DNA of 64,000 nucleotides from the NCBI RefSeq assembly GCF_009755605.1, contig NZ_WPNZ01000012.1:186001-250000 (forward strand). The letters run 5' to 3'. Made by a program: the position numbers and the translations under genes. A model generated the notes under the pieces. The model did no database searches and had not been told where the DNA came from. It was given only the letters and a program-made list of their open reading frames with translations. Position 1 is the first letter of the stretch, and every line of letters starts with the position of its first letter. Of the stretch, positions 1-11,876 are shown piece by piece. The DNA is from Streptomyces typhae (lineage in GTDB: Bacteria; Actinomycetota; Actinomycetes; Streptomycetales; Streptomycetaceae).

Positions 1-504
1 GGCGCGCTGCACCTCGGCGCCCTCCGGGTTGGAGGTGAGGGCAAGCACGAACAGACCGGCGCCGTTCTCCCGGGCCAGCTCGACCGCGGGGGCCAGGGAG
101 CCGTAGCCCAGGTACGGCGAGACGGTCAGCGCGTCCGAGAACAGCGGGGCGTCCTTGCGCAGGTAGGTCTCCGCGTACGCGGCCATGGTGGAGCCGATGT
201 CGCCGCGCTTGGCGTCCATGACGACCAGGCCGCCCGCCGCCCGCAGGTCGGCGACCGCCCGCTCCAGGACCGCGACGCCCCGCGAGCCGAAGCGCTCGAA
301 GAACGCCGACTGCGGCTTGAAGACGGCGACCTGCTCGGCCAGGGCCTCGACGACGGTGCGGGTGAACGTCTCCAGGCCCTGGACGTCGTCGCCGAGGCCC
401 CAGGCGCCGAGCAGCGAGGCGTGCGGGTCGATGCCCACGCACAGCGGGCCGCGGGTGTCCATGGCGTGGCGCAGCCGGGCGCCGAAGGGTTCCGGGGTGC
501 TCAT
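1..504 (-). CDS. pyrF: orotidine 5'-phosphate decarboxylase (partial, C-terminus outside window)
   Basis: Last step of UMP synthesis: OMP to UMP plus CO2, cytosolic. Only the first 168 codons are in the window; the family is about 270-280 residues, so the C-terminal 40% is missing. The protein begins MSTPEPFGARLRHAM and carries the catalytic motif MDAKRGDIGST (the Asp-x-Lys-x-x-Asp signature of the actinobacterial 'type 2' PyrF), preceded by FKPQSAFFERFG. The ATG at 502-504 lies 5 nt downstream of the pyrD stop, so it is the last visible gene of the pyr operon and should be co-transcribed with pyrD. Identification is firm; the end cannot be assessed. Confidence 0.95.
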   Translation of the reverse strand, partial: MSTPEPFGARLRHAMDTRGPLCVGIDPHASLLGAWGLGDDVQGLETFTRTVVEALAEQVAVFKPQSAFFERFGSRGVAVLERAVADLRAAGGLVVMDAKRGDIGSTMAAYAETYLRKDAPLFSDALTVSPYLGYGSLAPAVELARENGAGLFVLALTSNPEGAEVQRA

Positions 505-509
505 GCGGC

Positions 510-1613
<1,104 letters not shown>

Positions 1614-1683
1614 GTCGGTGTCCTTGTAGGGGCCCCTGGGTGCCAGGCGTCCTTGTACGGCCCTGGGACCAGGGCCTCATGAG

Positions 1684-1713
1684 GAGGGGGACACCGCATC
1701 CGGTGTCCCCCTC
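1684..1713 (-). terminator. hairpin in the carB-pyrD gap
   Basis: A perfect 12-bp stem (1684-1695 pairing with 1702-1713) with a 6-nt loop lies 8 nt after the carB stop codon. No U-tract follows on the minus strand, so it may act as a partial terminator or an mRNA-stability element inside the pyr operon and need not be a full stop. Downstream, 1620-1670 holds two diverged copies of a roughly 20-nt segment containing GTCCTTGTA, next to the pyrD ribosome binding site. Confidence 0.6.
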
Positions 1714-1721
1714 GTGGGCTG

Positions 1722-5022
<3,301 letters not shown>

Positions 5023-5030
<8 letters not shown>

Positions 5031-6207
5031 GCTGGCCCTCCATCGAAACGGTGTTCATCAAAGACGTGAAGCGGTCGAAGAGGTACGCCGCGTCGTGCGG
5101 GCCCGCGGCCGCCTCGGGGTGGTACTGGACGCTGAACGCGGGCCGGTCGAGGAGCTGGAGCCCCTCGACGACCTGGTCGTTGAGGCACACGTGGGAGACC
5201 TCCGCGCGGCCGTAGGGGGTGTCGGAGACCCGGTCGAGCGGCGCGTCCACGGCGAAGCCGTGGTTGTGCGCGGTGACCTCGACCTTGCCCGTGGTGCGGT
5301 CCTGCACGGGCTGGTTGATGCCGCGGTGGCCGTACTTCAGCTTGTACGTGCCGAAGCCGAGGGCGCGGCCGAGGATCTGGTTGCCGAAGCAGATGCCGAA
5401 CAGCGGCGTGCCGCGCTCCAGGACGGCCTGCATGAGGGCGACGGGGCCGTCGGCGGTGGCGGGGTCGCCGGGGCCGTTGGAGAAGAACACGCCGTCGGGG
5501 TTGACGGCGTAGACGTCCTCGGCGGTCGCGGTGGCCGGCAGGACGTGCACCTCGATGCCGCGCTCGGCCATGCGCCGCGGGGTCATGCCCTTGATGCCGA
5601 GGTCGACCGCGGCGACCGTGAACCGCGCGGTGCCCAGGGGAAGGGCTTCGCCGTCGGGCCCGATCGCGGGGACGACGTACGTCTCCTTGGTGGCGACCTC
5701 CGCGGACAGGTTCGCGCCCTTCATCTGCGGGGCGTCCTGCACCTTGGCGAGCAGTTCGGCGTCCGCGGCGACGGCGTCCCCGGAGAAGATGCCGACGCGC
5801 ATGGCGCCGCGCTCGCGCAGGTGGCGGGTGAGCGCGCGGGTGTCGACGCCGCTGATGCCGACGACGCCCTGGCGCTCCAGCTCCTCGTCCAGGGAGCGCC
5901 GGGAGCGCCAGTTCGAGGGCACGCGCGCGGGGTCGCGCACGACGTAGCCGGAGACCCAGATCCGCTGGGACTCGGGGTCCTCGTCGTTCACGCCGGTGTT
6001 GCCGACGTGCGGGGCGGTCATCACGACGACCTGGCGGTGGTACGACGGGTCGGTGAGGGTCTCCTGGTAGCCGGTCATGCCGGTGGAGAACACGGCCTCG
6101 CCGAAGGTCTCCCCCACCGCCCCGTAGGCACGCCCGCGGAAGATGCGGCCGTCCTCCAGGACGAGTACGGCGGGAGTCTTCACGGCTCCCCGAGTGGAGG
6201 TCGTCAT
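5023..6207 (-). CDS. carA: carbamoyl-phosphate synthase small subunit (glutaminase)
   Basis: Hydrolyses glutamine and passes ammonia to CarB. The 394 residues comprise an N-terminal CPSase_sm_chain domain (MTTSTRGAVKTPAVLVLEDG, GETFGEAVFSTGMTGYQE) and a class I glutamine amidotransferase domain with the nucleophile motif LFGICFGNQILG and the His-x-Glu pair in SVQYHPEAAAGPHDA. I chose the ATG at 6205-6207 because it overlaps the stop of the preceding gene in an ATGA arrangement and matches the family N-terminus; the open frame extends upstream without family similarity. The stop (TAA, 5023-5025) lies inside the start of carB. Confidence 0.97.
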
Positions 6208-6857
6208 CGTGCGCCTTCCGTTTCCGTCGTGCTGTCGGCCCCGGTGCCGGGCTCGGCGCCGCTGGGACCGGTGCTGGTCGTTGTACCGGTGTTGTCGATC
6301 ATGTTGTTGAGGGCCTCGACCCAGTCCGCCTGCTCGGCGGCGCGGTCGGAGCGGAACCCGGAGTCGAGGAGCTTGTCGCCGTGCGCCCAGGTGACGATCA
6401 GCAGGCCGCCCTCGGCGAGGACCTTGCCCGCGATGCCCTTGTCGAGCCGGGCCTCGCGCAGCGCCGCCCTCGGGATGAAGAAGTCCCTGGCCCCGGGGCG
6501 TACGACGTCGAGCCCCGCGTCGGTGAGGGACAGCTCCACCCGGCTGCGGGTGCCCAGGCCGTGCGCCACGATGCGGTCGAGCCACTGCCCCGCGGTGGTC
6601 GAGCCGTGGTAGCGGCCGGTCAGCTCAAGTCTCACCGGTCCGGGGTCGGACGGCGCGCCGGGGAGGTCCGGCAGGTCGGACTGGAGGGTGCCGCGCCACT
6701 TCCAGCCCTCGCGCATCAGCCAGTAGACGAGGGCGACGAAGAGCAGCAGGCCGACGACCCAGCCGAGGCGGGCGGCCCAGTCGGTGACCTCGGCCGACTT
6801 CTCCTCGGCGGCCAGGGAGGTCAGGTGCGGGCTGGCAAGAAGGTGCATGGCGGTCAC
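6204..6857 (-). CDS. membrane protein of the pyr operon, possible PH-like domain
   Basis: Function unknown. The 217-residue product has one clear transmembrane segment (about 31-47, LGWVVGLLLFVALVYWLMRE) and then a soluble part of about 150 residues that alternates beta-like strands (RLELTGRYHG, RSRVELSLTDAGLDVVR, FFIPRAALREARLDKG, GLLIVTWAHGDKLLDSGFR) before a helix ending EALNNMIDN. That layout resembles bacterial PH-like domains, which is an inference from pattern only. GTG at 6855-6857 overlaps the pyrC stop as GTGA; an internal ATG at 6848 is the alternative. Its own stop overlaps carA as ATGA. It is therefore translationally locked between pyrC and carA, though no catalytic residues are evident. 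Confidence 0.85.
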   Translation of the reverse strand: MTAMHLLASPHLTSLAAEEKSAEVTDWAARLGWVVGLLLFVALVYWLMREGWKWRGTLQSDLPDLPGAPSDPGPVRLELTGRYHGSTTAGQWLDRIVAHGLGTRSRVELSLTDAGLDVVRPGARDFFIPRAALREARLDKGIAGKVLAEGGLLIVTWAHGDKLLDSGFRSDRAAEQADWVEALNNMIDNTGTTTSTGPSGAEPGTGADSTTETEGAR

Positions 6858-8140
6858 TGGAGCTTCCCGTCGACGAGCGTGGCCCGGCCCCGCAGCCACG
6901 TGTGTGTGACGCGTCCCGGCAGCTCACGGCCCTCGTAAGGGGTGTTGCGGCTGCGGGAGGCGAATCCCGCGGGGTCCACGGATCCACGGTATGCCGGATC
7001 GAGCAGCGTGAGGTTCGCGGGCTCGCCCGCTGAGACGGGGCGGCCGTGTCCCGCGGCCCGGCCGATCCGCGCGGGCGCCCACGACATCCGCTCCGCGACG
7101 CCTTCCCAGGTGAGCAGGCCGGTGTCGACCATGGTGTGCTGCACGACCGAAAGCGCGGTCTCCAGGCCGACCATGCCCATGGCGGCCGCGGCCCACTCGC
7201 AGTCCTTGTCCTCGTGCGGGTGCGGGGCGTGGTCGGTGGCGACGATGTCGATGGTGCCGTCGGCGAGGGCCTCGCGCAGCGCCATGACGTCGCGCTCGGT
7301 GCGCAGCGGCGGGTTGACCTTGTAGACCGGGTTGTAGGACCGCACGAGCTCGTCGGTGAGGAGCAGGTGGTGCGGGGTGACCTCGGCCGTGACGTCGATG
7401 CCGCGCGACTTGGCCCAGCGCACGATCTCCACGGAGCCCGCGGTCGACAGGTGGCAGATGTGCACGCGCGAACCGACGTGCTCGGCCAGCAGCACGTCGC
7501 GGGCGATGATCGACTCCTCGGCGACGGCGGGCCAGCCGCCGAGACCGAGCTCCGCCGAGACGACGCCCTCGTTCATCTGGGCGCCCTCGGTGAGCCGCGG
7601 CTCCTGCGCGTGCTGCGCGACGACGCCGCCGAACGCCTTCACGTACTCCAGGGCGCGCCGCATGATCACAGCGTCGTCGACGCACTTGCCGTCGTCGGAG
7701 AAGACGGTGACACCGGCCGCGGACTCGTGCATGGCACCCAGCTCGGCGAGCTTCCTGCCCTCCAGGCCGACGGTGACGGCACCGATGGGCTGCACGTCGC
7801 AGTAGCCGGACTCCTTGCCGAGCCGGTAGACCTGCTCGACGACGCCCGCGGTGTCGGCGACGGGGAAGGTGTTGGCCATGGCGAACACGGAGGTGTAGCC
7901 GCCGCTGGCGGCGGCGCGCGTACCGGTCAGGACCGTCTCGGAGTCCTCACGGCCGGGCTCGCGCAGATGGGTGTGCAGGTCGACCAGGCCCGGCAGCAGG
8001 ATCTTGCCGTCGGCCTCGACGACGTCGGCGCCCTCGGCGGAGAGCCCCTGGCCGACCCCGGCGATCTCGGAGCCGTCGATCAGGACGTCCTGCGGTTCGC
8101 CGCCGAGCACCTGCGCACCGCGGATCAGGATCTTGCTCAT
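6854..8140 (-). CDS. pyrC: dihydroorotase, class I
   Basis: Cyclises carbamoyl aspartate to dihydroorotate, cytosolic zinc enzyme. The 428-residue product carries the metal motif DLHTHLREPG near residue 58, further ligands in VAQHAQEPRL and HICHLST, and the catalytic Asp region DIVATDHAPHPHEDK. Length and motifs match the long class I type found in Gram-positives rather than the short E. coli type. ATG at 8138-8140 follows the pyrB stop by 4 nt. The downstream membrane gene begins inside the stop codon. Together with PyrB it probably forms the usual consecutive pathway pair. Confidence 0.97.
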   Translation of the reverse strand: MSKILIRGAQVLGGEPQDVLIDGSEIAGVGQGLSAEGADVVEADGKILLPGLVDLHTHLREPGREDSETVLTGTRAAASGGYTSVFAMANTFPVADTAGVVEQVYRLGKESGYCDVQPIGAVTVGLEGRKLAELGAMHESAAGVTVFSDDGKCVDDAVIMRRALEYVKAFGGVVAQHAQEPRLTEGAQMNEGVVSAELGLGGWPAVAEESIIARDVLLAEHVGSRVHICHLSTAGSVEIVRWAKSRGIDVTAEVTPHHLLLTDELVRSYNPVYKVNPPLRTERDVMALREALADGTIDIVATDHAPHPHEDKDCEWAAAAMGMVGLETALSVVQHTMVDTGLLTWEGVAERMSWAPARIGRAAGHGRPVSAGEPANLTLLDPAYRGSVDPAGFASRSRNTPYEGRELPGRVTHTWLRGRATLVDGKLQ

Positions 8141-8144
8141 CGTT

Positions 8145-9131
8145 CTACTTCTCCTCGGAGGCGGTGGGGCGGGTGTGGGTGACGGCGGGTTCGTTGCCGC
8201 CGAGCAGCAGGTACAGGACGGCCATGCGGATGGAGACGCCGTTGGCGACCTGCTCGATCACCGTGCAGCGGTCGGAGTCGGCGACCTCGGCGGTGATCTC
8301 CATGCCGCGGACCATCGGGCCCGGGTGCATCACGATGGCGTGTCCCGGCATCCGGGCCATGCGGTCGCCGTCCAGGCCGTAGCGGCGGGAGTACTCGCGC
8401 TCGGTCGGGAAGAACGCGGCGTTCATCCGCTCGCGCTGGACGCGCAGCATCATCACGGCGTCGGACTTGGGGAGCGTGGAGTCGAGGTCGTAGCTGACCT
8501 CGCACGGCCAGGTCTCGACGCCGACGGGGATCAGGGTGGGCGGCGCGACCAGCGTGACCTCGGCGCCCAGGGTGTGCAGCAGGTCGACGTTGGAGCGGGC
8601 GACACGGCTGTGCAGGACGTCGCCGACGAGCGTGATCCGCTTGCCGTCGAGGCCCTGGCCGAGCCCGGCGTCCGGGCCGGTCAGGCGGCGGCGCATGGTG
8701 AACGCGTCCAGGAGCGCCTGGGTGGGGTGCTGGTGGGTGCCGTCGCCCGCGTTGATCACGGGGGCGTCGATCCAGCCGGAGGTGGCGAGGCGGTACGGGG
8801 CGCCGGAGGCGCTGTGCCGGATGACGACGGCGTCCACGCCCATCGCCTCCAGGGTCTGGGCGGTGTCCTTCAGGGACTCGCCCTTGGAGACGCTCGACCC
8901 CTTGGCGGCGAAGTTGATGACGTCCGCGGAGAGTCGCTTCTCGGCGGCTTCGAAGGAGATCCGGGTGCGGGTGGAGTCCTCGAAGAAGAGGTTGCAGACC
9001 GTGCGGCCGCGCAGCGCGGGCAGCTTCTTGATCGGCCGGTCCGCGACGCGGGCCATCTCCTCCGCGGTGTCGAGGATGAGCACGGCGTCGTCGCGGGTGA
9101 GGTCGGCGGCCGAGATGAGGTGTCGCATCAT
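8145..9131 (-). CDS. pyrB: aspartate carbamoyltransferase catalytic subunit
   Basis: Condenses carbamoyl phosphate with aspartate, the committed step of pyrimidine synthesis. The 328 residues include the carbamoyl-phosphate loop FFEDSTRTRISFE, the HxxQ-type motif GDGTHQHPTQALLD, the PALA-region motif MMLRVQRERMN and the C-terminal HPGPMVRGMEI. No pyrI regulatory gene is adjacent, as usual in actinobacteria. Start at the first of two tandem ATGs (9129-9131), which has GGAG 8 nt upstream on the minus strand; the open frame upstream lacks family similarity. A gap of 133 nt separates it from pyrR. Confidence 0.97.
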   Translation of the reverse strand: MMRHLISAADLTRDDAVLILDTAEEMARVADRPIKKLPALRGRTVCNLFFEDSTRTRISFEAAEKRLSADVINFAAKGSSVSKGESLKDTAQTLEAMGVDAVVIRHSASGAPYRLATSGWIDAPVINAGDGTHQHPTQALLDAFTMRRRLTGPDAGLGQGLDGKRITLVGDVLHSRVARSNVDLLHTLGAEVTLVAPPTLIPVGVETWPCEVSYDLDSTLPKSDAVMMLRVQRERMNAAFFPTEREYSRRYGLDGDRMARMPGHAIVMHPGPMVRGMEITAEVADSDRCTVIEQVANGVSIRMAVLYLLLGGNEPAVTHTRPTASEEK

Positions 9132-9264
9132 CTGGTGGGCTCCGTAGGAAAATTCAGGTGTGCGGGGGCCCGGACGGGGTGTCCCCGGGGCACGGCGGGC
9201 ATGCGGGCGCGTCGGCCCGGGCACGGACCAGGAGGGCCCGAGCGTCCGGCCGTACGGGAAGGAG

Positions 9265-9885
9265 CTAGCGCTCGCCTGCCGGAGCAGTCGGCTTGGCACC
9301 GAGCAGCACGGCGTCGCGGCCGTCCTCCTCGGCGAGCTGGACCTTGACCGTCTCCCGCAACGACGTCGGGAGGTTCTTGCCGACGTAGTCGGCGCGGATG
9401 GGCAGTTCTCGGTGGCCGCGGTCCACGAGGACGGCGAGCTGCACGGCGCGCGGGCGGCCGATGTCGTTCAGGGCGTCGAGGGCGGCACGGATGGTGCGGC
9501 CCGAGAAGAGCACGTCGTCGACGAGGACGACCAGGCGGCCGTCGATGCCCTCGGAGGGGATGTCGGTGCGGGCGAGCGCGCGCGGGGGGTGCATGCGCAG
9601 GTCGTCGCGGTACATCGTGATGTCGAGGGAGCCGACCGGGATCTTGCGGCCGGGGCCGCCGGCCGGGATCTTGCGGCCGGAGCCGCCAACGGCGTCGACG
9701 ATCTCTTCCAGCTTCGCGGCGAGCCGCTGGGCGAGGAAGACGCCGCGGGTCGGAATGCCGAGGAGGACCACGTCCTCCGCGCCCTTGGCGCGTTCGACGA
9801 TTTCGTGTGCGATACGGGTCAACACCCGCGCGATGTCGGGGCCTTCGAGAACGGGCCGGGCGACACCGGAATCATGCGTGTCCAT
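9265..9885 (-). CDS. pyrR: PyrR, bifunctional pyr operon regulator / uracil phosphoribosyltransferase
   Basis: RNA-binding regulator of pyr genes that senses UMP/UTP and PRPP; some members also convert uracil to UMP. The 206 residues have a PRTase fold with the PRPP loop VVLVDDVLFSGRT (about 119-131) and the family stretches LLGIPTRGVFLAQRLA and LDITMYRDDL. A 9-residue tandem duplication (GRKIPAGGP / GRKIPVG..., about 70-86) lengthens the loop before SLDITMYRDD compared with what I expect of the family. ATG 9883-9885 has a strong AAGGAGG at 9896-9902. First gene of the operon; the leader carries a PyrR-binding hairpin, suggesting autoregulation. Confidence 0.95.
   Translation of the reverse strand: MDTHDSGVARPVLEGPDIARVLTRIAHEIVERAKGAEDVVLLGIPTRGVFLAQRLAAKLEEIVDAVGGSGRKIPAGGPGRKIPVGSLDITMYRDDLRMHPPRALARTDIPSEGIDGRLVVLVDDVLFSGRTIRAALDALNDIGRPRAVQLAVLVDRGHRELPIRADYVGKNLPTSLRETVKVQLAEEDGRDAVLLGAKPTAPAGER
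9634..9687 (-). repeat. 27-bp tandem duplication inside pyrR
   Basis: Two adjacent 27-nt copies, 9634-9660 and 9661-9687, differ at two positions. Each encodes nine residues containing GRKIP, so the reading frame is kept and the flexible loop before the PRTase core is lengthened by nine residues. Confidence 0.9.
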
Positions 9886-9903
9886 GGAAAACGGACCTCC
9901 TTC

Positions 9904-9921
9904 TCCGCCTCACGGGACGGA
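9904..9921 (-). promoter_or_regulatory. PyrR-binding loop in the pyr leader RNA
   Basis: On the minus strand, 9921 to 9904 reads UCCGUCCCGUGAGGCGGA. It fits the published PyrR anti-antiterminator consensus ARUCCNGNGAGGYU at its conserved core (GUCCCGUGAGGC). It also folds as that RNA should: a lower stem UCCG/CGGA, an asymmetric U bulge, an upper CC/GG stem and a CGUGA loop. The pyrR Shine-Dalgarno (9896-9902) begins one nucleotide after the lower stem, so bound PyrR would be placed to block ribosome entry, as described for mycobacterial PyrR translational repression. I see no attenuator terminator between this site and pyrR. Confidence 0.8.
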
Positions 9922-9931
9922 CCTTAAAGGA

Positions 9932-9960
9932 CGTCTAAATTGCGCCAACTGCGTGGTCAA
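9932..9960 (-). promoter_or_regulatory. probable pyr operon promoter
   Basis: Minus strand TTGACC (9960-9955) and TAGACG (9937-9932) are separated by 17 nt. The -35 box is good; the -10 box is only partial. The predicted start near 9925 would give a 40-nt leader made up almost entirely of the PyrR-binding hairpin and the Shine-Dalgarno. Confidence 0.55.
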
Positions 9961-10026
9961 CGGTACCAGCAACGGCAACCCGCGCCGTCACCACCCCCTC
10001 GGAAGGGGCCCCAGGACTCTTTCGGC

Positions 10027-10056
10027 TTGACGCAAGCAGGTAACGCTGCGTAACCT
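10027..10056 (+). promoter_or_regulatory. bldD promoter
   Basis: TTGACG (10027-10032) and TAACCT (10051-10056) are separated by 18 nt, a good match to a vegetative (HrdB-type) promoter. The predicted start lies near 10063, about 55 nt before the bldD ATG. The -10 box sits inside the palindrome described in the next entry, so a bound repressor would block it. Confidence 0.7.
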
Positions 10057-10069
10057 CACAGTGAGTTAC
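10050..10069 (+). promoter_or_regulatory. BldD-box-like operator over the bldD promoter
   Basis: GTAACCTCACAGTGAGTTAC is an imperfect palindrome built on TCAC/GTGA half-sites, the type of sequence bound by BldD (half-sites AGTGA and TCACC). It covers the -10 box and predicted transcription start of bldD. BldD is known to repress its own gene in S. coelicolor, so autoregulation through this site is the natural reading; binding here is inferred. Confidence 0.65.
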
Positions 10070-10117
10070 CAAGCCGCGCGGCGGAGCCGCACGTTGTCAC
10101 AGCGTCCGGGGAGCTAT

Positions 10118-10618
10118 ATGTCCAGCGAATACGCCAAACAGCTCGGGGCCAAGCTCCGCGCCATCCGCACCCAGCAGGGCCTTTCCCTCCACGGCGTCGA
10201 GGAGAAGTCCCAGGGTCGCTGGAAGGCGGTCGTGGTCGGGTCGTACGAGCGCGGCGACCGTGCCGTGACCGTGCAGCGCCTTGCCGAGCTGGCGGACTTC
10301 TACGGCGTTCCGGTGCAGGAACTCCTTCCGGGCACCCCGCCCGGCGGTGCCGCCGAGCCCCCGCCCAAGCTGGTCCTGGACCTGGAGCGGCTCGCCCACG
10401 TCCCGGCCGAGAAGGCGGGCCCGCTTCAGCGTTATGCCGCCACGATCCAGTCCCAGCGTGGCGACTACAACGGCAAGGTGCTCTCCATCCGCCAGGACGA
10501 TCTGCGCACCCTCGCCGTGATCTACGACCAGTCGCCCTCGGTGCTCACCGAGCAGCTGATCAGCTGGGGCGTGCTCGACGCGGACGCGCGCCGCGCCGTG
10601 GCCCACGAAGAGGTCTGA
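10118..10618 (+). CDS. bldD: BldD, c-di-GMP-responsive developmental repressor
   Basis: Master repressor of sporulation genes in Streptomyces; dimerises on DNA when tetrameric c-di-GMP is bound. The 166-residue product has an N-terminal XRE-type helix-turn-helix (about 7-65: LGAKLRAIRTQQGLSLHGVE) and a C-terminal domain with the complete ligand signature RGD (114-116), eight residues, then RQDD (125-128). These are the positions reported for S. coelicolor BldD. GGGGAG (10108-10113) precedes the ATG at 10118. It stands alone on the plus strand between the divergent pyr operon and the convergent nusB, with its own promoter, operator and terminator. Confidence 0.98.
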   Translation: MSSEYAKQLGAKLRAIRTQQGLSLHGVEEKSQGRWKAVVVGSYERGDRAVTVQRLAELADFYGVPVQELLPGTPPGGAAEPPPKLVLDLERLAHVPAEKAGPLQRYAATIQSQRGDYNGKVLSIRQDDLRTLAVIYDQSPSVLTEQLISWGVLDADARRAVAHEEV

Positions 10619-10649
10619 ATTCTCCCAAGGGAGCATTGAGCAGAAACGT

Positions 10650-10701
10650 GCCGCCGGGGTGGCCGGAAACCATTGGTTTCCGGCCACCCCGGCGGCTTTT
10701 T
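10650..10701 (+). terminator. bldD intrinsic terminator
   Basis: A perfect 22-bp stem (10650-10671 with 10675-10696) with a 3-nt loop is followed by five T residues (10697-10701). This is the strongest Rho-independent terminator in the window and lies 31 nt after the bldD stop. Confidence 0.95.
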
Positions 10702-10727
10702 CGCGGCCTCTTGAGGGGCGCCGCGGC

Positions 10728-10771
10728 AAAACCTGGAGGGCCCGCGGCCGAATGGCTGCGGGCCCTCCAGG
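10728..10771 (-). terminator. terminator of the efp-nusB transcript
   Basis: On the minus strand a perfect 14-bp GC-rich stem (10771-10758 with 10745-10732), whose loop region can pair further, is followed by TTTT (10731-10728). It lies 53 nt beyond the nusB stop, so transcription converging on bldD is stopped from both sides. Confidence 0.85.
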
Positions 10772-10824
10772 AACCGGGAAAGCGGCGGATGCCTACACGC
10801 TTGTACGCCTTCTCGCCTTCTCGC

Positions 10825-11256
10825 CTACTCGCCGCGGCGAAGGCTCGGCTTCAGGTCCTTGAACCGGCCGAGCAGGCCGTTGATGAAGGCCGGCGACTCG
10901 TCCGTGGAGAATTCCTTGGCTAGCTGGACGGCTTCGTCCAGGACCACCGCGTCGGGCGTACCGTCGACCCAGACGAGCTCATAGGCGCCGAGCCGCAGGA
11001 TGTTGCGGTCGACGACCGGCATCCGGTCGAGCGTCCACCCGACGGCGTACTGCGAGATCAGCTCGTCGATACGGGAAGCGTGCTTCTCGTACCCCTCGAC
11101 CAGCTCCATCGTGTACTCGCTCACCGGGGGCTGCCTGGTGTCGGTCCGCGAGTGCCGCACCCAGTCCGCCAGGACGGTCAGGACGTCGACGCCGCGCTGG
11201 TCGGCCTCGAAGAGGATCTGGAAGGCGCGCTTGCGGGCCGTGTTACGGGCGGCCAC
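10825..11256 (-). CDS. nusB: transcription antitermination factor NusB
   Basis: Binds boxA RNA with NusE (S10) in rRNA antitermination complexes. The 143-residue protein has the all-helical NusB pattern: AARNTARKRAFQILFEADQRG at the start and RNILRLGAYELVWVDGTPDAVVLDEAVQLAKEF with SPAFINGLLGRF at the end, the most conserved part of the family. Start is GTG at 11254-11256, two nucleotides after the efp stop, so efp and nusB form an operon, the standard arrangement in Gram-positives. A hairpin plus T-tract ends the transcript downstream. Confidence 0.96.
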   Translation of the reverse strand: MAARNTARKRAFQILFEADQRGVDVLTVLADWVRHSRTDTRQPPVSEYTMELVEGYEKHASRIDELISQYAVGWTLDRMPVVDRNILRLGAYELVWVDGTPDAVVLDEAVQLAKEFSTDESPAFINGLLGRFKDLKPSLRRGE

Positions 11257-11258
11257 GG

Positions 11259-11825
11259 TTAGCTGTTCACCCGGCCGAGGTAGCTGCTGTCGCGGGTGTC
11301 GACCTTGATCTTCTCGCCGGTGGTGATGAAGAGCGGCACGTTGATCTGGTGGCCGGTCTCCAGGATGGCGGGCTTGGTGCCACCGGTGGAGCGGTCGCCC
11401 TGGACGCCCGGCTCGGTCTCCTGGATGACGAGCTCGACGGCGGCGGGCAGCTCGACGAAGAGGACCTCGCCCTCGTGCTGCGCGACGGTGGCCTCGAAGC
11501 CCTCGATCAGGAAGTTCGCGGCGTCGCCGACGGCCTTCTTGTCGATGTGCAGCTGGTCGTACGTCTCCATGTCCATGAAGACGAAGTACTCGCCGTCCAT
11601 GTACGAGAACTGCATGTCGCGCTTGTCGACAGTGGCCGTTTCGACCTTGACGCCGGCGTTGAAGGTCTTGTCGACGACCTTGCCGGAGAGCACGTTCTTG
11701 AGCTTGGTGCGCACGAAGGCCGGGCCCTTGCCGGGCTTGACGTGCTGGAACTCGACGACGGACCAGAGCTGGCCGCCTTCGAGCTTGAGCACCATGCCGT
11801 TCTTGAGGTCGTTCGTGGAAGCCAC
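11259..11825 (-). CDS. efp: translation elongation factor P
   Basis: Rescues ribosomes stalled at polyproline stretches. The 188-residue product has the three beta-barrel domains of EF-P: KOW-like domain I (DLKNGMVLKLEGGQLWSVVEF), the P-site loop HVKPGKGPAFVRTK with Lys at the tip (about residue 33), and a C-terminal OB domain with TGHQINVPLFITTGEKIKVDTRDSSYLGR. GTG at 11823-11825 is chosen because it gives the family N-terminus and has AGGAGA upstream. No EF-P lysine-modifying genes (epmA/epmB) are nearby, consistent with actinobacteria. Confidence 0.96.
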   Translation of the reverse strand: MASTNDLKNGMVLKLEGGQLWSVVEFQHVKPGKGPAFVRTKLKNVLSGKVVDKTFNAGVKVETATVDKRDMQFSYMDGEYFVFMDMETYDQLHIDKKAVGDAANFLIEGFEATVAQHEGEVLFVELPAAVELVIQETEPGVQGDRSTGGTKPAILETGHQINVPLFITTGEKIKVDTRDSSYLGRVNS

Positions 11826-11876
11826 GGTTGCGGAATCTCCTGGACTGACGTGGACGACCCCGGGCACGTGCACGCG

